Shown: one piece after another, positions 23,453 through 31,989 of the stretch
How positions within the stretch are numbered: position 1 is the first letter of the stretch
Layout: each line of letters starts with the position of its first letter
Assembly: GCA_026391315.1 (NCBI GenBank)
Contig: JAPLDT010000095.1
Span: 1 to 63,153, forward strand
Direction: 5' to 3'
Length of the DNA: 63,153 nt
Origin: Bacteroidia bacterium
GTDB taxonomy: Bacteria; Bacteroidota; Bacteroidia; Bacteroidales; Prolixibacteraceae
Program-made: the position numbers and the translations under genes
Notes under the pieces: model-generated
What the model was told of the DNA's origin: nothing
What the model saw: only the letters and a program-made list of their open reading frames with translations
The model's database searches: none

Positions 23453-26400
23453 TTAGGAAGTAAATGTTTCAGAGATAATAATATCTGGTTTTTGTGTGAT
23501 TTCTAATGGTAATTCTGAACTAAGTTCATCAGCTGAAGTTTCGTCCTCTCTGTTGGCATTGGTGTATTTGATGGCCATGGCCATTATTAGATTTTCGGTC
23601 TGGTGTTTATTCAACTGGTTCTTGTCAAATTTGGCTTTCAATTTTTTCAATTCCATTGGAAGAACGGAAATGGTGCCAAAATCGAGCAATTCAATCAATG
23701 CAGTTGCCGATTCCCTGAATTTATCGTCCGTACTTTCTGCCCTACGTTCACGAACAAATTTCTTGGACTGGTTAGTGCCTGCATCGGAACCGCTTCCTGA
23801 CAACGAATCGGAGAAGGTCGCCAGCAATTCTTGTTCAAAGTGATTCTCAGCAAAATGGACATGAGAATGGTGGTAATCCGGGAGCTCGCAGGATGCTTCG
23901 TTGTATTTTGCTTCGAAAATTTCAGCAGCCTGTATAAATGTGAGCGGTTCAATCTTCTTGTTAGCAAATACCTTGTAAAACTCCAGCTTATATGGAGATT
24001 TCAAAAATACAAGACTATTGCCCTTCATATTTTCCTTTTGAGAAGCCGCAATCGACCTGCCTGTGCGAGCTTTCATTGGTAGTTTGGCTATCCGCTTGAA
24101 ATCCTTTTCGTTACTCGCCTTAAATTCCCTAATAAACCTCAGATAAATCAATCGTTTATCCTCCTCTTCGGTTGAACCGGCAATATGCAATTTGACCTGT
24201 TCAAGCACTTCCTCTGTCGTATAAATTTTGGCGTCTTCGCCATATGCAGTATGAAATCCTTGTAATTTGACATATGCATTGTTGTAGAGGTTTATCAGGT
24301 CATCGCTTTGGTGCGAAGGATAAAAGGAGTAGCTGAATACAAGTTCAGCTGTACTTCCAATCCGGTTAACACGCCCCAATCGTTGCATTAACCGGGTGGC
24401 GTTCCAGGGAGTATCATAATTCACAATGATATTGGCACGGTGTAGGTTGACACCTTCTGCCAGTACTTCAGTGGTAAGCAAGTAGTCATAATCATGCGCA
24501 AATTCACCGGGCAGGTTTGCATCGAAATTTCTCTGTACGAGATCAAAAATCAGAGAACGATTTTCAGAGGAGACCTCAAGTATTTTAGTTATTCCCAAGT
24601 CAATTAATCGTTGGTTCAAGTAATTAATGGTCTCTTTGGATTCGGAGAAAATTACCAATTTCCCTGATGGATTCTTGTCTGGTCTAAGCAGTTCGTTGGT
24701 GAAAAGTTTAATAAAGGCTTCGAATTTCGGATCCCGGTCAATGGTTTTCCATAGCAGAGCGAGTTCGGTAAAAGATGCAAGATCGCTTTTCAAGGAGTCA
24801 AGAAAGCCTTCCTGAAAATCAGAAGGAGCAAAAATATTGTTTTTAGGATTTTCAGCTGAGAGCTCAAGTATACGCTCTTCAATATCGTCATCACTCCAAT
24901 CTTTGTCCATCAATTCATTGACACTTAGATCCGGTGCAATATAAATCTTCCCTTTGGCAAACATCTCTATCATGCGCTGAATAGAAATTACCTGACGGTC
25001 AATTGATTTACGAAAAGCATAGAAAGAACTTTCGAGTCGCTTTACCAATTGGGTCATCATGATATGAGCCAACGACTTGGCTGCCCGTTCAGCATTGCTA
25101 TATCCGCACCGTTCCTGAACTTCAGGTAATAAAGCACTGATTGCCTGGTAACGGTAGAACCCTATCTGTTCTCCACTTACGAGATAGTTGATGGTTTTAT
25201 AAAACAAGGCATTGAGCTCTTCATCCATATCGTATCTCACTGCTTTTGGTTCGGCAATATCTGGAAATACAATTTTTTGATCCTTAATATCTTTGAGATA
25301 TTCTGGATAATTTTTAACATCCCTTCGTGTCCGACGAACGGTGATAGGTTCCAGAACTTTATCGCGAATTTGTGAGTAAATCTTGCGGAGTTTATTGATA
25401 TCCGGTCGTCCGGTAAAGCGTGATTCTGCCAGAACATCTTTGTATTCTTTGATCAGAGGTGCAAAGAAGGCCTGAAGGTTGGTAACCGGTAGATTTGATT
25501 TCCGGGCATCCTGAAAAAGCAAAAGCTGATGATAAATATCTGCAGGGCGGTTGTTTAATGGAGTAGCGGAGATGAGAATTACTTTTTTACGATCCCCAAT
25601 AACATCACCTTCAACAGCTCTCTGCGCTTTGCAAATGAGCTGAAGTTGTTGAAACATCTGCGACGTATGATTTCGGTATTTATGGGACTCATCCACAAGA
25701 ATTAAGTCGTAATCTTCTTTTGGCCAATAGTCCTTATCATCTTTTAATATCTTATGCAGACTGCCGTTGCTTATAAAGCGTGCGTGTTTGTCAATTCCAA
25801 AGTGACGGAAGGTTGTTTTCCAGTTTTTCTCCACAGCAGGTGGATACACAACAAGAATTTTTGTGCTCAAACTTCCATTGGCAATCAGGAAACGTTTGGC
25901 AATCATTGTTGCGATTACTGTCTTGCCGAGACCTACAACATCGGCAAGCATAAAGCCATTGTGGTTCAGGATCATTTGATACCCCTGATTGACAGCATCG
26001 ATCTGGTAACTCAGTTTTTTGAATATCTGAGGCAGATCACCAACAGAATCAGGATCATAGTCAATGTGTTTGCCAAAATACTCAATCAGCAGTTTGATGT
26101 AAAGTTCGAATGGAGTGAAAAGTTGACCAATATGGGATCCCTTTTTAATTCTTTCAAGGTCAACAGCCAACAATTCTTCACCTTGCTCCCACAGTTTAAT
26201 GAATTCATCTTCTGCAAATTTTACATCTTCATAATCGCGTAAGGCAACATTGAATTCGTAATTGGCTTCTTCCTTTGTTCCCAAGCCGTTGCTGGTTAAA
26301 TTTGAAGAACCTGTAATGACTTCACCTCCTGTATATTCATTAAAACCACCGGGGAGAAAGATATAAATTTTAGCATGTAGTGTTTTGGAGCGATGAACAC

Positions 26401-26773
26401 GAATCTGAATTTTACCATCAATGATATCTTCGAAAAACTGAATAATGCCATCTTCAACTTCTTTGGAATAAGCCGCTTCCCGAATATCAGCGCGTATCCA
26501 GCGTACAAATTCATCGCGACTGCGCTCAGGATCGCCAAAGAACATCATTCCCCTGCGTTTAGCTTCAGCACTGATTATGTCGACATTGATACCTACCAGT
26601 ATTTTAACTTCTTCGAGTTTTTTTAGGTGCTCACGAATAGCAAAATAGCCTGAGGCTCTAAAATATCCGACTACCGCATGAAAAGCATACAGATTGGCAA
26701 TATTTTCAAAGGCACCTACAAATTTTTTAAAAAGGGAATTGTCAGTTTCGTTGGTGAAGAATTTTGATGACAT
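23453..26773 (-). CDS. SNF2-like helicase with N-terminal PLD nuclease domain
   Basis: A 1106-residue protein. The N-terminal domain has an HKD/phospholipase D motif: LHAKIYIF (about 130-137) followed by TGSSNLTSNGLG. An SF2 helicase core follows: VGLGKTVIA (Walker A, about 277), LILVDESHKYRN (DEAH-like box, about 357-368), LISATPLNNRP (motif III, about 400) and QRLGRVNRIGS (motif VI, about 798). The last ~250 residues are not assigned. PLD-fused helicases of this type occur in restriction-like systems, where they move along DNA and may cut it. This is the first gene of the operon; a possible -7 box (TAAATTTG on the minus strand, 26815-26808) sits about 35 bp upstream of the start codon, without a clear -33 partner. 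Confidence 0.85.
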   Translation of the reverse strand: MSSKFFTNETDNSLFKKFVGAFENIANLYAFHAVVGYFRASGYFAIREHLKKLEEVKILVGINVDIISAEAKRRGMMFFGDPERSRDEFVRWIRADIREAAYSKEVEDGIIQFFEDIIDGKIQIRVHRSKTLHAKIYIFLPGGFNEYTGGEVITGSSNLTSNGLGTKEEANYEFNVALRDYEDVKFAEDEFIKLWEQGEELLAVDLERIKKGSHIGQLFTPFELYIKLLIEYFGKHIDYDPDSVGDLPQIFKKLSYQIDAVNQGYQMILNHNGFMLADVVGLGKTVIATMIAKRFLIANGSLSTKILVVYPPAVEKNWKTTFRHFGIDKHARFISNGSLHKILKDDKDYWPKEDYDLILVDESHKYRNHTSQMFQQLQLICKAQRAVEGDVIGDRKKVILISATPLNNRPADIYHQLLLFQDARKSNLPVTNLQAFFAPLIKEYKDVLAESRFTGRPDINKLRKIYSQIRDKVLEPITVRRTRRDVKNYPEYLKDIKDQKIVFPDIAEPKAVRYDMDEELNALFYKTINYLVSGEQIGFYRYQAISALLPEVQERCGYSNAERAAKSLAHIMMTQLVKRLESSFYAFRKSIDRQVISIQRMIEMFAKGKIYIAPDLSVNELMDKDWSDDDIEERILELSAENPKNNIFAPSDFQEGFLDSLKSDLASFTELALLWKTIDRDPKFEAFIKLFTNELLRPDKNPSGKLVIFSESKETINYLNQRLIDLGITKILEVSSENRSLIFDLVQRNFDANLPGEFAHDYDYLLTTEVLAEGVNLHRANIIVNYDTPWNATRLMQRLGRVNRIGSTAELVFSYSFYPSHQSDDLINLYNNAYVKLQGFHTAYGEDAKIYTTEEVLEQVKLHIAGSTEEEDKRLIYLRFIREFKASNEKDFKRIAKLPMKARTGRSIAASQKENMKGNSLVFLKSPYKLEFYKVFANKKIEPLTFIQAAEIFEAKYNEASCELPDYHHSHVHFAENHFEQELLATFSDSLSGSGSDAGTNQSKKFVRERRAESTDDKFRESATALIELLDFGTISVLPMELKKLKAKFDKNQLNKHQTENLIMAMAIKYTNANREDETSADELSSELPLEITQKPDIIISETFTS

Positions 26774-26986
26774 TTTAATGCGTATTAAATCATTGTCTTA
26801 GGTCTTCCAAATTTACGAAACCTAAGCAATATTAATCCTACATATTAAGAAAACTGAAGGAATAAAGCATTGTAGGATTCTGATTCAAAATTTATCTACT
26901 CAATGATAAGTTGACTTTAGGAGACAAATTCAAGCACTTTATTAAAAAAAAAGACAAATAATTAGACTTAGAAATATCGCCAAAAC

Positions 26987-27274
26987 TCAAATTTCAAAGA
27001 AATGGCGCATATAATGTCCTAAATTTTTAACCGTACTTTTATTCGTATTTGAATTTTTAAATTCTTCAACGAGTTGACTTTCAATTTCCTTTAATCTATT
27101 AAATTCTAACTCGGAAAAATAATGAACAGTAACCGTTGGTAGTGATTGTTCGATTTTTTGAATCTCTTTATTCGTTCGCCCTTTTGCTTTTACAATTCTT
27201 TTAAATACTGCATTATCTTCATTTGAATCAAGCATTTCGAAATTTGCATAAACTAATTGTCCATTATTTGCCAT
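26987..27274 (-). CDS. Small protein paired with the membrane-GAF gene
   Basis: A 95-residue soluble protein of no recognised family. It is charged and helix-rich (for example ELEFNRLKEIESQLVEEFKN, about 55-74) and has no signal or membrane segment. Its ATG at 27274 overlaps the last codons of the upstream membrane-GAF gene by 11 bp, which suggests co-translation and a shared function such as an effector, inhibitor or antitoxin. Codon use is AT-rich like its neighbours. 26774-26986 downstream holds no gene. Confidence 0.55.
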   Translation of the reverse strand: MANNGQLVYANFEMLDSNEDNAVFKRIVKAKGRTNKEIQKIEQSLPTVTVHYFSELEFNRLKEIESQLVEEFKNSNTNKSTVKNLGHYMRHFFEI

Positions 27275-28181
27275 TTTCTACAGTATTTGATTTATTGTTA
27301 AAAATATTACGCTCTGAGATTAAATCATATATACCATCAGCAACTCCTTCTAATAAGGCCACCTCATATTTCGTCATAAATGCATTTTTTTTTGAACAAT
27401 CCACACATAGAAATCCAAGACAATCATAATTTCTTACCTTGTTGTTGACAACAGGTACGATTGGGACCACTAATTCACTATTGTACGGCAAGATTCCATC
27501 TTTGTAACAATCCTTACTTGTATTTAGGTACTTAGGATCATCATTAATAGCATTGTGAATGTAGTGTTTTTCTTTTGTATTATTCATCACTTGGTTGAAA
27601 GAAAAAGTAAAAGCAGTATTACCAATTAAAGTATGCTTTGTATTACAATACGTTTGAGTATCTCGACTATTATGTGTAATATCTCTTGTTAAATTCATTA
27701 AAACAGTATTTTCATGAACTGTGGGGTCATATCTAGGTACTTTTATTGAAACGGAGCATTCACTTTGAGTAATTTTATTATAAATAAATTCAAGATTATT
27801 GCAGAAAGTAATCATTATTTTCATGAATTCGGTGTCATCATGCCCCGGAGTTTTCCTGTAGAAGTGAGTATTTGCGAAGCTATCTTTTAATACAATTATT
27901 GCTTCTCCGAAAACCGAATTTCGATACGTTTCATGAAAATATTTTAATGATTCTTTCAAGAAAATAGCTAGAAATCTGAATAAGTACAGAATCAGTATGG
28001 TAGCAATAACAAACTTTATTTCACGTTTTGTATCCCATTCAAATAACTCTTTCCCAATAGGTATTGCACTAAGAATCAAACCAATTCCTATTGTTGAAAG
28101 CCATTTCCACAAATTCCAATTAAATGCTTCTTTGAAGCTACGTAACAATATTTGGAATATTATCTTGTAATTAATGGTCAT
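27264..28181 (-). CDS. Two-TM protein with C-terminal GAF-like sensor domain
   Basis: A 305-residue protein with two membrane segments near the N-terminus (about 28-45 and 56-77, FVIATILILYLFRFLAIFL), a linker, and a C-terminal region resembling a GAF domain (LVVPIVPVVNN, LGFLCVDC, YEVALLEGVADGIYDLI, about 235-290). Such a layout would put a ligand-binding domain in the cytoplasm at the membrane, as in some nucleotide-signal effectors. No kinase, cyclase or nuclease motif is seen. It lies between a PH-domain gene and a helicase-methylase operon and forms a two-gene unit with the overlapping 95-residue gene. Function is unknown; a defence role is inferred from context only. Confidence 0.6.
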   Translation of the reverse strand: MTINYKIIFQILLRSFKEAFNWNLWKWLSTIGIGLILSAIPIGKELFEWDTKREIKFVIATILILYLFRFLAIFLKESLKYFHETYRNSVFGEAIIVLKDSFANTHFYRKTPGHDDTEFMKIMITFCNNLEFIYNKITQSECSVSIKVPRYDPTVHENTVLMNLTRDITHNSRDTQTYCNTKHTLIGNTAFTFSFNQVMNNTKEKHYIHNAINDDPKYLNTSKDCYKDGILPYNSELVVPIVPVVNNKVRNYDCLGFLCVDCSKKNAFMTKYEVALLEGVADGIYDLISERNIFNNKSNTVENGK

Positions 28182-28226
28182 ATTTTTATTCGTCTTGTCA
28201 TATCAAAAAAATATTGTCCCGTAAAT

Positions 28227-28583
28227 TCAAATTTGCACCTCATAAACATTAACCGATTTGTTGAATTGTTTTTTGATACTTGGCTGGGGCTCGCTGGAAA
28301 TCCAGATTTTCAGTTCGGCATCCAGTTCGAATGTTCCGGCTGTCTCGACGCTAAACCTGGAGATGCTTTTGTCGGAGATCGATTTGTACTCCGTCTTACT
28401 GCCCGTCACCCCTTGCTTATCGACCAGAATAAGTCGTTTGGTCGTGAAAATAAAGGTATCGCGAATAAGTTTAAACCCCAGTTCGATTTCTTCGCCTTCG
28501 GTTAGGAGCAGACCAAACTGCTTCATTAATTCGTCGTGGCTTACGGTGCTGGCATTCCCCAATATGGCTGAAAATAGTCCCAT
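28227..28583 (-). CDS. Bacterial PH-domain protein (bPH_1-like)
   Basis: A 118-residue protein that fits the bacterial pleckstrin-homology family: DTFIFTTKRLILVDKQG (about 45-61), then KTEYKSISDKSISRFSVETAG and a strand with DAELKIWI. It lacks a signal peptide and membrane segment. The family's role is not well defined. The intergenic distance to the membrane-GAF gene is 45 bp on the same strand, so they may be co-transcribed. It is richer in GC than the genes that follow. Confidence 0.8.
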   Translation of the reverse strand: MGLFSAILGNASTVSHDELMKQFGLLLTEGEEIELGFKLIRDTFIFTTKRLILVDKQGVTGSKTEYKSISDKSISRFSVETAGTFELDAELKIWISSEPQPSIKKQFNKSVNVYEVQI

Positions 28584-28591
28584 GCTTATCC

Positions 28592-28717
28592 ATGTTTTAC
28601 AATCCTAATCTTTTGGCTTTGATCCGGGCCGAACCCTTTCAGGCATTCTTCACTAAACTGATTTTGGACGTTCGCGAAAGGTTAGTTGCGCGTTATTTTG
28701 ATCATAAACTTACATAA
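28592..28717 (+). CDS. Possible 41-residue ORF or gene remnant
   Basis: ATG at 28592, divergent from the PH-domain gene, with protein-like composition (LLALIRAEPFQAFF, LILDVRERLVARYF) and a stop at 28715-28717. It has no recognised family and no supporting neighbour. It could be a true small protein or the remnant of a larger gene. The rest of the gap to 28851 holds a short GGCGA/TCGCC hairpin near 28770 and nothing else I can name. Confidence 0.2.
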   Translation: MFYNPNLLALIRAEPFQAFFTKLILDVRERLVARYFDHKLT

Positions 28718-28851
28718 TATTATTTAATATCAAAGCTTTAGGGGGGAAACTTTATAAATGGGTGCAGACTGGCGAAGTCGCCGGGGCAGCTAAATAATAT
28801 TTTTGCAGGAGAGAGGGAGTCAGCCGGCCAAGCCGTTATTTCTCAATGTTG

Positions 28852-29694
28852 TTATTTCCCGTCAATCTCTTTATTCTTGCCTTTATCCAATTGCTTGGCG
28901 TTTCGACCGGTAACTATTTTTTTACCTGTTTTTTCTTCGATTTCACGCCTGGTATTTCCTGCAATCGTTCCGCCTTGTTTGGCAATTCTTCTGCTATCAA
29001 TAAATGATTTTGGATGCTTTTCTTTGGAAATCTCTGAGGTGGTTGCTTCGGCGAGCATATTCAATACCAATTCAAGATTGGTCATATGATCACGTAGATT
29101 CTCCTTTTTGAGCTCTTTAAGATTCTTATATTGTTTGGTTGAATAACCGCTCCATGCCTGAGTTATATCGTCTGTTAGAATTGCATATTCCTGCCCTTTT
29201 TTTACGCCTCGTTTTTCCCATTCATCGGTAAGTTCTTTTCTTACCTCAATACTTTTGAGTCGCTGGTTGATCCAATCCTTACTATATCCCTTACGCAAAT
29301 AGGTCTCCATCAACCGCTCGATACCTATTTCAGGATCTTCGATTTCATCAATACGTTCACTGCCAACACGGGCAAGCCAAATTTTAAACGGTTCAGCTTT
29401 TGGGGATGGAACACTTTGGATGAGTCGAAAAAGTTGTTCCGTATCAGCCACATCAGTTAATCTCATTTTGCCATCAGCAGCCATCATCTTCAAACCGTGA
29501 CAATTCGTCACGGTTTCATTTCCTTCTTCTTTTAACCGTTGTTTAAGTTTTCTCCAGTAGGCTTGCGGATCAATACTTTCAGAAAGCACACCTACTACAT
29601 CAACAATAGAAAAATACCATTTTTCTTGTTCGTCATCCCAATGAGTGCGTATTTGCTTGTCATTAAAAAACTTTATGGCGTTTTCTTTGGTCAT
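28852..29694 (-). CDS. Bro-N domain protein, phage-antirepressor-like (copy 2)
   Basis: A 280-residue protein when started at the ATG at 29694 (MTKENAIKFF); a start at 29718 would add eight residues. It is a paralogue of the protein at 16824-17654: HWDDEQEKWYFSIVDVVGVL, LKMMAADGKMRLTDVADTEQ and SVPSPKAEPFKIWLARVG align closely, while the segment before LKM differs (TVTNCHG against LSQKLGQ). That segment is again encoded by a 25-bp palindrome. The basic C-terminus (KTGKKIVTGRNAKQ) matches KTGKKVVTGENF in copy 1. A DNA-binding regulator role is likely from the family. It brackets the island on the side opposite to copy 1. Confidence 0.75.
   Translation of the reverse strand: MTKENAIKFFNDKQIRTHWDDEQEKWYFSIVDVVGVLSESIDPQAYWRKLKQRLKEEGNETVTNCHGLKMMAADGKMRLTDVADTEQLFRLIQSVPSPKAEPFKIWLARVGSERIDEIEDPEIGIERLMETYLRKGYSKDWINQRLKSIEVRKELTDEWEKRGVKKGQEYAILTDDITQAWSGYSTKQYKNLKELKKENLRDHMTNLELVLNMLAEATTSEISKEKHPKSFIDSRRIAKQGGTIAGNTRREIEEKTGKKIVTGRNAKQLDKGKNKEIDGK
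29492..29516. other. 25-bp palindrome inside Bro-N gene 2
   Basis: AAACCGTGAC (29492-29501), 5-nt loop, GTCACGGTTT (29507-29516); the arms are perfect over 10 bp. It encodes the variable TVTNCHG segment at the same codon positions and in the same frame as the different palindrome in copy 1. Confidence 0.9.
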
Positions 29695-29858
29695 ATACAG
29701 GTTTTTATGATACTTCAAATGTATCTACAAAAAAATTGAATGTGATAACATCAATTGATATTTTTCACCCTATTTGCATTGCTGCTGTGAATTGGCCCCA
29801 GACAACAGCATCATCAAAATCCTGTTGCTCTTTCTGCCAGCCCCGGAATTAAAACTAA

Positions 29859-29996
29859 ACAACAGACCCCACGGCCTTCAAAGGGGTCGAATTCGACCCC
29901 TTATGTTTCGCCAGCGAATCCAAAGAACATCCGGATGTGCTGAAACCGCTCAACCGGATGGTGCTTTTGGGGCTGATTTTCCGGCAGCATCTGTAG
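29859..29996 (+). pseudogene. Possible gene remnant containing a 22-bp perfect palindrome
   Basis: An open frame without a start ends with SESKEHPDVLKPLNRMVLLG...RQHL and a stop at 29994-29996. It reads like the end of a real protein, but I do not recognise it. Within it, 29881-29902 is a perfect palindrome without loop (AAGGGGTCGAA and its reverse complement). It could be a decayed gene or chance. Confidence 0.25.
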
Positions 29997-30007
29997 TTAT
30001 CCGCTGT

Positions 30008-30097
30008 CGTACCTACGGCACTTAACTTCATCTGCGCTTTGTACCCCCCATGGGTTGAAACCCATGGTTACAGTACCGGCCGTGCCGATGGCACTGG
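30008..30097. repeat. CGTACCTACGGCAC / CGTGCCGATGGCAC element, copy 1
   Basis: About 90 bp with end motifs CGTACCTACGGCAC and CGTGCCGATGGCAC around a perfect central hairpin CCATGGG-TTGAAA-CCCATGG (30048-30067). Further copies are at 34784-34888 and 39953-40041. The conserved central hairpin suggests a selected structure or an element replicated as such. Confidence 0.75.
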
Positions 30098-30129
30098 GAA
30101 GTAATGTTAACCTCGTGGTAGCGGGAAGG

Positions 30130-30235
30130 AGGAGGGGGACGACTAGGAAGACTGGGATGAAGGGGACGACTGGGACGACGGGAAAAAAGGACTTAGGGAC
30201 TGGGGGACTGGGAGACAGGCGGAGTGGAACTCAAA
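30130..30235. repeat. Purine-rich GGGACGACTGGGACGA run
   Basis: Short repeats of GGACGACT, GGGACTGGGGGACTGGGAGA and similar text, related to 16441-16620 and 4672-4760. A TACCACGGATTACACAAAT-type repeat (reverse orientation) follows at about 30275-30303. No ORF with coding character is present. Confidence 0.5.
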
Positions 30236-30315
30236 AGATTGAGTCAAAGAAACGATGAAATCACTTTTCCTATTAATCTGTGTAATTTGTGTAATCCGTG
30301 GTAAGGCTGGGGTTA

Positions 30316-30545
30316 TCCTGTTAATTCTTTAATCCTGCAAATCCTGATTCAGACAATTTGCGGGGTTATCATGCTACCACCACAACTCCAATTCTGTTAA
30401 TTCTTTAATCCTGCAAATCCTGCTTCAGACAATAGAAGGGGTTATCTTGCTACCACCACCTCTCCCATCCTGTCAATTCTGAAATTCTGAAAATTCTGCT
30501 TCAGACAATTGAAGGGGTTATCCCGCAAATCCCAATCCGACAATT
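30316..30545. repeat. Three tandem units of about 75 bp ending in TTCAGACAATT
   Basis: Units at about 30312-30360, 30364-30434 and 30437-30510 each read GGGGTTATC, TGCTACCACCAC (two of three), then TTAATTCTTTAATCCTGCAA and CTTCAGACAATT; a truncated fourth start follows up to the URO-D stop. The same 45-bp core forms the ends of the 12219-12548 unit and occurs at 32282-32326 and 34936-34984. Confidence 0.7.
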
Positions 30546-30546
30546 G

Positions 30547-31989
30547 TTAGAAGGAGAGCAAACATTGCCAGATAAACATGTTCCCGAACGAATCGACCTC
30601 TTCCCAGATCCGTTTCACCAGCGGTTCATCGCCGGGGATCACAGGAATCTCTTTCCGCTTCTCTTCCCATGGAATGCACAACCCTGGTTTTACTTTTGAG
30701 TTCATGTGTTTGACCATTCCATAATCCGGACCGAAAACTGTACCTAAAGCCGATATATTTTGTGCATCCACAGCAAGCAGGGGAGCCGAACTTCCGGAGT
30801 AAACACCGTATTCCCTGGTGAAGTCAGTTAAAACCCGCATATTTTCGATGGTTGCATCGTTCTGGATGATGGCGCTGGCATCCATGATGTATCCTCCGTC
30901 ACGTGCAACTTCGTCAATCACTTTCTTGCAGCGGGCACGGATCTCATCTGGTGTTCCATAAGACAGCAGCGTGTTTGGAATGCCTCCACTCAGGCAGAAC
31001 TTGTGACCGATGGTCTGGTGAGTCTTGAAAATATCGCCGCTATCCACGTGGTAAACGATACTCTTTTCAGGCAGTTCAGCAAAACTACCGAGGTGATGGT
31101 TCCAGTTTCCTTCGGCATAAAAGAGCGTCTGATGTCCGTTTTTCCAAAGTTCTTCCACAATTGGCCGGACGGTGGGCCAGTAATGCGATTCGAACTCACC
31201 GGCCGAAACAAACGGAATGCAGCCGCGGTGCATCCAGTACCCGATCGGCACCTGTTTGTTGGGATCGGCGGAGGTAAGGGCCACGTTGTACAGATGGGGC
31301 ATCAGGGCTTCGCAGGCTTGCCTTACTTTTTCGGGCTGCGTCAGCATGTCCATGGTCAGTCCCAGGTAGCCTCTGAGTTTATCGCCCAGAATATCGAACG
31401 GTGCCTTGAAAATACCGCTGATGGCAGATACTGTGCCACTTTCCGTTCGTAATTTTTCTACATGCGGACCATAAGCATTGAAATAATTGAGCATGGCCAT
31501 TCCCCCTTTTACCAGCGCCAGGTTGTTCCGGTAGCTGATGGCGGTTCCCATGGGTGAGATATCCGCCGAGACCCTCGGCAGCCATTTGTTGTAAAGAAAT
31601 GCGGTCGGATCGTCAATCAGTTCGTCGTACTCATCCACTTTCATAAATGACTTGCTTTCCTCCGGTTCGCGGTACTGAAATCCGTTGATGGCTGGTACAT
31701 CGATACCTGGAATACCATAATAAGTGAGTCCGATGGCTTGTGTGAGGCCTGTCCATACATAGACCATGTTCGAGACTACTGCGTCCCAATCGAACCCGGC
31801 CGCGCATTTGCGTGCCGCTTCGAAGGCTCGGTTGTAGTCGTGAACCACATCCTGACAAGTCATTCCGGCATATTTGGCGGTAAATTCAGCGACAAAAGGA
31901 CGAATTGGAATGCGGTCGGGTTTTTCGTTACGCATGGCCGTGAGGTAGCGACTGAGGCGCTGACGGTAAAGTTCTTCGGTGGTTGTCAT
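30547..31989 (-). CDS. URO-D-fold protein (uroporphyrinogen decarboxylase-like)
   Basis: A 480-residue protein from the ATG at 31989 (MTTTEELYRQRL); the longer frame would begin at a TTG. It has the URO-D/corrinoid methyltransferase-type TIM barrel: an N-terminal RNEKPDRIPIRPF motif (about 20-32), GLTMDMLTQPEKVRQ and GGIPNTLLSYGTPDEI. It is longer than haem HemE (about 340) and lacks the HemE active-site N-terminus, so it is not the haem enzyme. The zinc-ligand HxC pattern of MtaA-type proteins, present in the other URO-D protein (46434-47444), is not seen here. Substrate unknown; no corrinoid protein gene is adjacent. Confidence 0.75.
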   Translation of the reverse strand: MTTTEELYRQRLSRYLTAMRNEKPDRIPIRPFVAEFTAKYAGMTCQDVVHDYNRAFEAARKCAAGFDWDAVVSNMVYVWTGLTQAIGLTYYGIPGIDVPAINGFQYREPEESKSFMKVDEYDELIDDPTAFLYNKWLPRVSADISPMGTAISYRNNLALVKGGMAMLNYFNAYGPHVEKLRTESGTVSAISGIFKAPFDILGDKLRGYLGLTMDMLTQPEKVRQACEALMPHLYNVALTSADPNKQVPIGYWMHRGCIPFVSAGEFESHYWPTVRPIVEELWKNGHQTLFYAEGNWNHHLGSFAELPEKSIVYHVDSGDIFKTHQTIGHKFCLSGGIPNTLLSYGTPDEIRARCKKVIDEVARDGGYIMDASAIIQNDATIENMRVLTDFTREYGVYSGSSAPLLAVDAQNISALGTVFGPDYGMVKHMNSKVKPGLCIPWEEKRKEIPVIPGDEPLVKRIWEEVDSFGNMFIWQCLLSF

